Source: Halieaceae bacterium UBA4438 (lineage in GTDB: Bacteria; Pseudomonadota; Gammaproteobacteria; Pseudomonadales; Halieaceae). Taken from it: DNA of 7,040 nt. The notes below the pieces were generated by a model. It had not been told where the DNA came from and made no database searches. It was given only the letters and a program-made list of their open reading frames with translations. This document shows positions 1 to 4,417 of the stretch, piece after piece. Numbering within the stretch: position 1 is the first letter of the stretch; each line of letters begins with the position of its first letter. The translations under genes were made by a program, and so were the position numbers. The stretch spans positions 1-7,040 of the forward strand of contig DGPO01000049.1 in the NCBI GenBank assembly GCA_002390485.1, written 5' to 3'.

Positions 1-194
1 GTATAGGCAATGTAATCATCACGCTTACCCACCTTGGGAAGGTCTTTGAACATGTACTGCGCAGGCATCTTGAACATTTGTCGGCTTTGCTCGTCCATCA
101 ATAAAGGTCGAATAAAGTCGTAAAAGTTAGACGTGTCGTCGTTAGGCACAGCCAACATCAAATCAATAATTGGCACGTATGTCGGCATCGGCAT
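1..194 (-). CDS. Amidohydrolase-family protein, N-terminal fragment (runs off the window's left edge)
   Basis: Only the first 64 codons are present, starting MPMPTYVPIIDLML and continuing through an NFYDFIRPLL segment and a PAQYMFKDLP segment. This resembles the N-terminus of COG2159-type metal-dependent amidohydrolases (ACMSD-like TIM barrels), where a leading strand with 'P-x-x-D' precedes an insert containing 'RPLL' and 'YMFKD'. That is recognition from memory of the family and not a full domain match. The catalytic metal ligands would lie beyond the window. The start is set by an AAGGA Shine-Dalgarno 7 nt upstream; a second in-frame ATG two codons later is possible. It is the fourth gene of the minus-strand operon, 54 nt after the Old Yellow Enzyme stop. 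If the assignment is right, the product would be a cytoplasmic hydrolase or decarboxylase acting on a carboxylic acid or ring-cleavage intermediate; the substrate is unknown. Confidence 0.6.
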   Translation of the reverse strand, partial: MPMPTYVPIIDLMLAVPNDDTSNFYDFIRPLLMDEQSRQMFKMPAQYMFKDLPKVGKRDDYIAY

Positions 195-201
195 AAAACT
201 A

Positions 202-206
202 TCCTT
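202..206 (-). promoter_or_regulatory. Shine-Dalgarno of the amidohydrolase-like gene
   Basis: On the minus strand AAGGA lies 7 nt before the ATG at 194. It supports independent translation initiation of this gene despite the 54-nt gap from the upstream stop codon. Confidence 0.7.
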
Positions 207-217
207 GCTCAGTAGTG

Positions 218-275
218 AGTGGGGGGTACGTTACTCGTAAGACGCCATTTATGCATCACCCGAAAGTGGGGGGTA
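218..275. repeat. Short direct repeat, two copies of an 11-mer
   Basis: The plus-strand 11-mer AGTGGGGGGTA occurs at 218-228, in the gap after the Old Yellow Enzyme gene, and again at 265-275, inside that gene's last codons where it encodes part of the Tyr-Pro-Pro-Leu tail. The copies start 47 nt apart. Both are exact. It may be a small duplication or coincidence in G-rich sequence; no function is implied. Confidence 0.5.
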
Positions 276-1328
276 GTCGGTGTAGCCGGCCGAACCCTCG
301 CCGCCGTAGATCGTTCGTTTGTCCATCTTATTAAAGGGACCGCCCTGCTTAAATCGTTCAACGAGGTCAGGATTTGCGATGTAAAGCCGGCCAAATGAGA
401 CTGCGTCGACACGGCCCTCACCAATACTCTCCTCGGCCTCGGACGCTGTATAGCTGTCGCTTCCAATGACAGCGCCTGAGTAGTTGGCGCGTGTGAGCGC
501 TAGGCTATCAATGCCCGTCGAGGGCATGCGTATGGCGTGTACCCAGGCAATACCGACCCGCTCGGCGAGCTGCAACAGGCCCGCGTAGGTCGCCTCAGGT
601 GTTGCATCAATGTGGTCGTTGTAGCGATTGCCGGGGGAAATCCGAAGCCCGACTCGAGCCACACCAATAACATTCGCTAAAACGTCGATAACGCGTTCTA
701 TGAATCGGAGCCGATTAGCGAGCGAGCCGCCATACTCATCCTCGCGCTGATTACTCCCCGATGCCAAAAATTGTCCGGGCAAGTAACCCGACGCGCAATG
801 AAGCTCGACGCCGTCAAAACCGGCGCTGAGGCAGCGCTGCGCAGCCCGCCCGTAGTCTGCCACGACCGCGTCAATATCAGCCAGCGACATAGGCTCGGGC
901 GTTGGCATTGCCTTCATCCCATCAGCCGTGAAAATTTCTGCCTGCGCGGCAATGGCCGAAGGCGCCAGCATACGGGCCTTGTCTGACTTGTTGTCAGGGT
1001 GTCCGACACGACCGCAGTGCATGAGCTGGCAAGCAATCAGTCCTCCACGGTCGTGCACCGCTTGCGTGACTCGTGACCAGGCGCCCACATGCGCGTCATT
1101 ACAGATACCGGGGGTCCGGTTATAGCCCTTCCCGTCAAATGTCGGATGCACTCCCTCTGTAATAATGAGCCCCGCATTAGCGCGCTGGCCGTAGTACGTC
1201 TCGTGCAAGTCGGAGACGCAGTCATCGTCTTGAGAAGCGCGACTGCGGGTCATTGGGGCCATCACAACACGATTTTTAAGTGACAGATCCCCAATCGTTA
1301 AGGGTGACAGAAGGCGATCAATGGCCAC
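249..1328 (-). CDS. Old Yellow Enzyme family NADH:flavin oxidoreductase / ene-reductase
   Basis: A 359-residue FMN-dependent TIM-barrel ene-reductase, the usual length for the family, expected to reduce C=C bonds conjugated to a carbonyl using NAD(P)H in the cytoplasm. Visible motifs are APMTRSRA (about 25-32, Thr27 near the flavin), GLIITEG (about 53-59), QLMHCGR (101-107), the active-site loop HCASGYL (177-183) with the proton-donor Tyr182, DEYGGS (about 197-202), an Arg in VGLRISP (229), SFGRLYIANPDL (about 311-322) and the terminal YTDYP (349-353). The substrate carbonyl is normally held by His and Asn (His191/Asn194 in yeast OYE1); here the Asn position is Ser180, an unusual pair. I chose the GTG start because AAAGGAG lies 8 nt upstream. 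The in-frame ATG at 1376 lies inside the upstream gene and would add 16 non-homologous residues. It is third in the operon, 13 nt after the SnoaL-like gene. The family is certain, the substrate is not; OYE relatives include bacterial steroid and bile-acid enone reductases. Confidence 0.93.
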   Translation of the reverse strand: MAIDRLLSPLTIGDLSLKNRVVMAPMTRSRASQDDDCVSDLHETYYGQRANAGLIITEGVHPTFDGKGYNRTPGICNDAHVGAWSRVTQAVHDRGGLIACQLMHCGRVGHPDNKSDKARMLAPSAIAAQAEIFTADGMKAMPTPEPMSLADIDAVVADYGRAAQRCLSAGFDGVELHCASGYLPGQFLASGSNQREDEYGGSLANRLRFIERVIDVLANVIGVARVGLRISPGNRYNDHIDATPEATYAGLLQLAERVGIAWVHAIRMPSTGIDSLALTRANYSGAVIGSDSYTASEAEESIGEGRVDAVSFGRLYIANPDLVERFKQGGPFNKMDKRTIYGGEGSAGYTDYPPLSGDA

Positions 1329-1336
1329 GCGTATAA

Positions 1337-1343
1337 CTCCTTT
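1337..1343 (-). promoter_or_regulatory. Shine-Dalgarno that sets the GTG start of the Old Yellow Enzyme
   Basis: On the minus strand AAAGGAG lies 8 nt before the GTG at 1328. Its first two bases are the last two of the TAA stop of the preceding gene, so termination and reinitiation are adjacent. This arrangement favours translational coupling and decides against the upstream ATG at 1376. Confidence 0.8.
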
Positions 1344-1983
1344 AGCGAGTGCGAATACTGGGATCAGTCGATCCACCGCGCATGGTGATCAAAAACTGAT
1401 CCAGCGGCGCAGGTGGGGCAACGCAGGGAAGTTCGTCGGAGGGCGGTTGGCTCCAAAATTTCTGCCAGCTTGGGAACAAGCTGTGAAAAGCGCCCTCGTA
1501 GTGATCGCGGTCGGGCCAGCGCATTTTATTGTCACCGCAAGGCGGCTTATTGAGGTCAGTCGCATACCAATAACAGGGCAGTCGGCGTTTAAAATACCAA
1601 CGCCCATCGATACGCTGATAATGATCCCAATACAGCATCTGCATGATGACCCATTCGCTGCCACCGTCCGCCGTCGGCGTCTCGTGTTCATTTTTGGAAT
1701 AGACGACACCGACGGCGCGGTCAGGATCCTCAAACTCGATAATGTGATTACCGATGTGGTGAGCCGTCCCTGTGAACTGCTCGCGTAACGTCTCATCCAT
1801 CCACTGCTTAAAATAAGCCCGCCCCACTTTGTCTTTGCCAACGCGCACGTCCGCGGGAAAAAGGTTCACCATGGCGTCCAGGTCTCGCATATCCAGCGCC
1901 AACGAATACTTCGCCGCCAGCTGACGAATGTCATCAAGAGACTCGAGTCGATCAAGGCGCGCGATTACACTTTCGTCCGTCAT
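1342..1983 (-). CDS. SnoaL-like / NTF2-fold (cone-fold) protein, possible ketosteroid-isomerase-like enzyme
   Basis: A 213-residue cytoplasmic protein without signal peptide. Its N-terminal 135 or so residues look like the SnoaL_4/NTF2-like cone fold: a helix LDRLESLDDIRQL, then KYSLALDMRDLDAMVNLF, the TAHHIGNHIIEF strand (about 73-84), and a closing YWDHYQRIDGRWYF (118-131). Aligned by eye to Pseudomonas putida ketosteroid isomerase, Tyr26 falls at catalytic Tyr16, Asp51 at Asp40 (one-residue insertion) and Asp120 at Asp103. That alignment is my inference, and the last Asp is common in SnoaL proteins generally. A C-terminal extension of about 80 residues, rich in Trp, Tyr and Pro, makes it longer than isomerases of about 130 residues. 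The start is set by GGGAG 5 nt upstream of ATG; a longer frame to 2118 would overlap the upstream gene and has no homology. It is second in the operon, between the KstD-like flavoprotein and the Old Yellow Enzyme, 13 nt from each. Other roles for this fold (dehydratase, hydrolase, hydroxylase partner) remain open. Confidence 0.82.
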   Translation of the reverse strand: MTDESVIARLDRLESLDDIRQLAAKYSLALDMRDLDAMVNLFPADVRVGKDKVGRAYFKQWMDETLREQFTGTAHHIGNHIIEFEDPDRAVGVVYSKNEHETPTADGGSEWVIMQMLYWDHYQRIDGRWYFKRRLPCYWYATDLNKPPCGDNKMRWPDRDHYEGAFHSLFPSWQKFWSQPPSDELPCVAPPAPLDQFLITMRGGSTDPSIRTR

Positions 1984-1988
1984 TTCAT

Positions 1989-1995
1989 CTCCCTC
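1989..1995 (-). promoter_or_regulatory. Shine-Dalgarno of the SnoaL-like gene
   Basis: On the minus strand GAGGGAG sits 5 nt before the ATG at 1983 and begins just after the TGA stop of the flavoprotein gene (1997-1999). It decides against a start 45 codons further upstream. Confidence 0.75.
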
Positions 1996-1996
1996 A

Positions 1997-3460
1997 TCAA
2001 TGAGTGGCAGCGTGCCGGCCGGCTCGTCGCCCAGAAAAAGTAGCATCACCCACCGAGCTGCCAGACGCGTAACCGTCACCACGCCGCGGAACGCCGCAGG
2101 CAGTCCGTCCTGCCGCATACAGTCCGCCGATGCACTCTCCCTCTGAATTCAGCACGGCGCCGTCGACGGTGGTATCCAAACCGCCCAACGTGAAGTGAGG
2201 GAGAAATGCACCGGCGCCAGGCGTGCAGTCTAGCGCGACATACGGTCCTGTTAAGGGCTTAAGCCATGCCTTTGATTTGTGGAACGCCGCGTCCATGCCG
2301 CGCTCAGCGGCAACATTGTACTGTCCCACGGTCTCTGCCAGCACGCCGTTTGGCAGATCCAGCTCAGCGGCTAACTCTTCTAACGTTTCGCCGGTGCCTC
2401 GCACGGGCGCCGCAAGCCAACTCGCAGTCTCATAGTCCGCGTAGTCATCGACATTGAGCACCAAATAGACGGGGAACGTCTGCTTTACTAAATAACACCC
2501 GATGCGCCCGTGGTACGCGTCCTCATTGATAAATCGTTGTCCCTGCCCGTTGACAAAAATGCCGTGGGTGAGTGTCGCTGGTGGGTAAAACGGGACGCTT
2601 AAAAAGCCTTCGTGCATGTTAATTGCGCGGGCGCCCACACTAAGCCCCATCTGAATCCCACCGCCCGTATCATTGGGGTTGCCGATCGGCACCGTGCCCG
2701 ATTTCGCAAGCTCCGGCGCATAACGCTGCATCATCTCAGCGTTCATGACGAAGCCACCGGCGCACAGAATGACCCCTTTTTTAGCGCAATAGAAACGCTC
2801 CTCCATGTCCTCCCGCACCACCAACCCCACAATACGCTGACCCGGGCCATGCCGATCCACAATGAGGCGCAGCGCTCTGGCCTCGAGGTGCACGTCGATG
2901 TCGCGCGCGTTCACTGCATCCGTGAGGATCTCGATGAATAACGGGCCCCCGTTATCGCCCTCTACGTACAAATTGTGGCCGCGTGGCGCCGGTGTATAAC
3001 GTTCGACGTAGGGCCAGGCCTTTTCGCTTCCCGTGTACAGCAAACAATCGTCTGTCAACGCCATCATGGCGCGCTCTGGATACTCCGACATTTTAAACGG
3101 TACCCCGAGTGCCATCAGCCAGTCCAAGTGCGTCGCCCCACCCTCGGCGTAAGCCCGAGTCTTGGCTTCATCCGCCTGAGGGCCATTAGAGTCCATCAGG
3201 TAGCCGAACACATCTTCCACCGAATCGTCGTAACCCACGGCCTTTTGGACTTGCGTCCCGCCACCGAGATAGAGCTCCGCAGACGACAACTTAGTCGAGC
3301 CACCGCTCTCGGAAGCGGCCTCAAACACGGCAACCGAGGCGCCGTTATCAGCCGCTTCAATGGCCGCACAGGCACCGGCGCCGCCAAAACCGACGATCAG
3401 CACATCCTTCGTGTGTGTCCAGTGTTCGACGTCACTTTCCAGCATTGGCACAAACGACAC
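1997..3460 (-). CDS. FAD-dependent oxidoreductase of the fumarate reductase / 3-ketosteroid dehydrogenase (KstD) type
   Basis: A 487-residue FAD_binding_2 flavoprotein (COG1053 type). The N-terminus has the Rossmann dinucleotide motif GFGGAG (24-29) ending at Glu47, then SGGSTKLSS (about 52-60). Later come ILCAGGF (231-237), NDTGGGIQMG (263-272), GQRFINEDA (307-315), TLGGLD (424-429), and the C-terminal FAD site GLYAAGR (446-452) with GDGYASGSSVG (461-471). The family includes fumarate reductases, which reduce an activated C=C, and 3-ketosteroid Delta1-dehydrogenases, which introduce one. Tyr464 sits where KstD enzymes carry their C-terminal catalytic Tyr by eye alignment, while Arg309 resembles the fumarate-reductase-type Arg, so direction and substrate are open. 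There is no signal peptide or haem motif, so it is probably cytoplasmic. The start codon is GTG, chosen because GGGAGGA lies 4 nt upstream; the ATG five codons later is too far from it. It is first in the operon and divergent from the steroid 5-alpha-reductase homologue. Confidence 0.88.
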   Translation of the reverse strand: MSFVPMLESDVEHWTHTKDVLIVGFGGAGACAAIEAADNGASVAVFEAASESGGSTKLSSAELYLGGGTQVQKAVGYDDSVEDVFGYLMDSNGPQADEAKTRAYAEGGATHLDWLMALGVPFKMSEYPERAMMALTDDCLLYTGSEKAWPYVERYTPAPRGHNLYVEGDNGGPLFIEILTDAVNARDIDVHLEARALRLIVDRHGPGQRIVGLVVREDMEERFYCAKKGVILCAGGFVMNAEMMQRYAPELAKSGTVPIGNPNDTGGGIQMGLSVGARAINMHEGFLSVPFYPPATLTHGIFVNGQGQRFINEDAYHGRIGCYLVKQTFPVYLVLNVDDYADYETASWLAAPVRGTGETLEELAAELDLPNGVLAETVGQYNVAAERGMDAAFHKSKAWLKPLTGPYVALDCTPGAGAFLPHFTLGGLDTTVDGAVLNSEGECIGGLYAAGRTACGVPRRGDGYASGSSVGDATFSGRRAGRHAATH

Positions 3461-3464
3461 GACG

Positions 3465-3471
3465 TCCTCCC
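3465..3471 (-). promoter_or_regulatory. Shine-Dalgarno that sets the GTG start of the flavoprotein
   Basis: On the minus strand GGGAGGA lies 4 nt before GTG at 3460, next to an A-rich stretch. The next in-frame ATG (3445) would be about 19 nt from it, so GTG is preferred. Confidence 0.8.
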
Positions 3472-3557
3472 TATTTTTTTATGTTTAGGCCCTCAATGTA
3501 GCCTCTCGACTGGCGGGACTCTGCCTCCGTTTGGACGATGGTGCAGGCTTGCGATTG

Positions 3558-3579
3558 CCGCGCACTCGCGAGAACGTGG
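3558..3579. promoter_or_regulatory. Imperfect 22-bp palindrome between the divergent genes, candidate operator
   Basis: The site is centred between 3568 and 3569 on the perfect core CTCGCGAG (3565-3572). Outside the core, further symmetric pairs bring the match to 8 of 11 base pairs. It ends 33 nt before the reductase start codon. Dimeric repressors such as TetR or GntR types bind sites of this size, but no regulator gene is in the window. In GC-rich DNA a match of this quality could arise by chance. Confidence 0.3.
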
Positions 3580-3600
3580 GCGCTGTCAGAAAGTCAAATT

Positions 3601-3604
3601 AGGA
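3601..3604 (+). promoter_or_regulatory. Shine-Dalgarno of the steroid 5-alpha-reductase homologue
   Basis: AGGA lies 8 nt before the ATG at 3613. It supports this start over the in-frame ATG at 3538, which would add 25 residues unlike the family N-terminus. Confidence 0.65.
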
Positions 3605-3612
3605 CGCGCCCC

Positions 3613-4413
3613 ATGCAGTGGTACACCGGAAACACCGTCTACGACACCTTGCTCCTTGTGGGTTTCGCGTACGCCATTCTCGTGATGGTCTCGAGCTATT
3701 TTGGTACCGCAGCCTACGGCGGGCGATTTGGCGGGGGAAAGCGTGCCAAAGGAATTAAACTGGGCTCAAAAGCGGGTTGGATTCTAATGGAGCTGCCCGG
3801 ACTCTTGGTTTTTCCTATCGTCTTCTTCATGGGGCCCAACAGCGATCAAGCGGTACCGCTCTTTTTCCTCGGCGTTTGGATGTTTCACTACACCAACCGG
3901 GCGTTGGTCGCACCCATGCTCATGCGTGTTCAACCGGGATCCACGGCCAGTTTTTCGCTTGGCGTCGTCATCGCGGGGTGGATAACTCTGTTTTTACACG
4001 GCTACTTCAATGCCGCGTACCTCACTGAGTTTGGCACGCACTACACCACTGACTGGTTCAGTGACCCCAGATTTCAAATCGGCCTCGCCATTTACGCCTT
4101 TGGATTCGTGCTGAACGTGCACTCAGATCGGATCCTAAGGAACCTTCGCTCGATCAATCCAAGCCCCGATGAACCGCGTTATAAAATCCCCCATGGTGGG
4201 GGCTTTAAGTGGGTCACCTGCCCACAGTACTTTGGCGAAATCCTCTCTTTTACTGGATTCGCCATCATGGTCTGGAATCTGGGTGCCGTCTTTGTATTAG
4301 CCATGACGGCGGGTAATTTGATTCCACGGGCGCGATTCACGCACAAGTGGTTCCACAAAAACTTTGAGAACTACCCAAAGGAACGCAAAGCCGTCATTCC
4401 CGGTCTTTTGTGA
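3613..4413 (+). CDS. Steroid 5-alpha-reductase (SRD5A) family integral membrane protein
   Basis: A 266-residue inner-membrane protein, close to the length of human SRD5A1/2, expected to reduce the Delta4 double bond of a 3-oxosteroid or similar enone with NADPH. Hydrophobic segments lie at about 8-31, 57-74, 80-93, 114-133, 154-170 and 208-237. The diagnostic residues are visible. Glu60 in the MELP motif corresponds to Glu57 of SRD5A2. Tyr93 in the HYTNR motif corresponds to Tyr91. VHSDRILRNLR follows at about 169-179, then YKIPHGGGF at about 190-198, the YFGEI motif with Glu209, and a C-terminal tail FENYPKERKAVIPGLL (251-266) matching the family's FEDYPKSRKALIP pattern. One departure is Met59 where human SRD5A2 has Gln56 next to the catalytic Glu. 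A proteobacterial SRD5A homologue (PbSRD5A) has been characterised structurally and reduces Delta4-3-ketosteroids, so steroid activity in bacteria has precedent. It is the only plus-strand gene here: divergent from the KstD-like operon and tail-to-tail with the DUF3604 gene, 4 nt apart. Confidence 0.92.
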   Translation: MQWYTGNTVYDTLLLVGFAYAILVMVSSYFGTAAYGGRFGGGKRAKGIKLGSKAGWILMELPGLLVFPIVFFMGPNSDQAVPLFFLGVWMFHYTNRALVAPMLMRVQPGSTASFSLGVVIAGWITLFLHGYFNAAYLTEFGTHYTTDWFSDPRFQIGLAIYAFGFVLNVHSDRILRNLRSINPSPDEPRYKIPHGGGFKWVTCPQYFGEILSFTGFAIMVWNLGAVFVLAMTAGNLIPRARFTHKWFHKNFENYPKERKAVIPGLL

Positions 4414-4417
4414 GGCT

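Larger units (their letters stand above)
3461..3612. promoter_or_regulatory. Divergent intergenic region, probable bidirectional promoter/operator
   Basis: This 152-nt gap is the only place from which the minus-strand four-gene operon and the plus-strand reductase gene can both be driven. It holds the two Shine-Dalgarno sites, a T7 tract (3474-3480) and an imperfect palindrome at 3558-3579. I looked for sigma70 -35/-10 pairs on both strands and found none convincing; TTGACT on the minus strand near 3594-3599 lacks a matching -10. The promoter role is inferred from position only. Confidence 0.45.

Noticed and set aside
195..248. Possible intrinsic terminator between the Old Yellow Enzyme and amidohydrolase-like genes
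   Set aside because: Only 4-bp stems are present and there is no T-run after them on the transcribed strand, so operon continuity is more likely.
1329..1376. Upstream ATG for the Old Yellow Enzyme at 1376
   Set aside because: It has no good ribosome site, lies inside the preceding gene and adds residues unlike the family; the GTG at 1328 has AAAGGAG at ideal spacing.
1321..1788. A 155-codon plus-strand open frame antisense to the SnoaL-like gene
   Set aside because: It mirrors a clear SnoaL-family coding sequence with its own Shine-Dalgarno; the antisense translation shows no domain.
3538..3612. 25-codon N-terminal extension of the steroid reductase from the ATG at 3538
   Set aside because: The added residues do not look like the family's N-terminus, and the ATG at 3613 has AGGA at 8 nt and gives the normal family length.
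3461..3612. Sigma70 promoter boxes in the divergent region
   Set aside because: TTGACT on the minus strand (about 3594-3599) and a TACATT-like element further on do not pair at 16-18 nt spacing; no confident promoter can be placed.
2975..3685. A 236-codon plus-strand open frame running antisense through the 5' half of the flavoprotein gene, across the divergent gap and into the reductase gene
   Set aside because: No recognisable domain, low-complexity arginine- and histidine-rich composition typical of a reverse-strand shadow, and full overlap with two well-supported genes.
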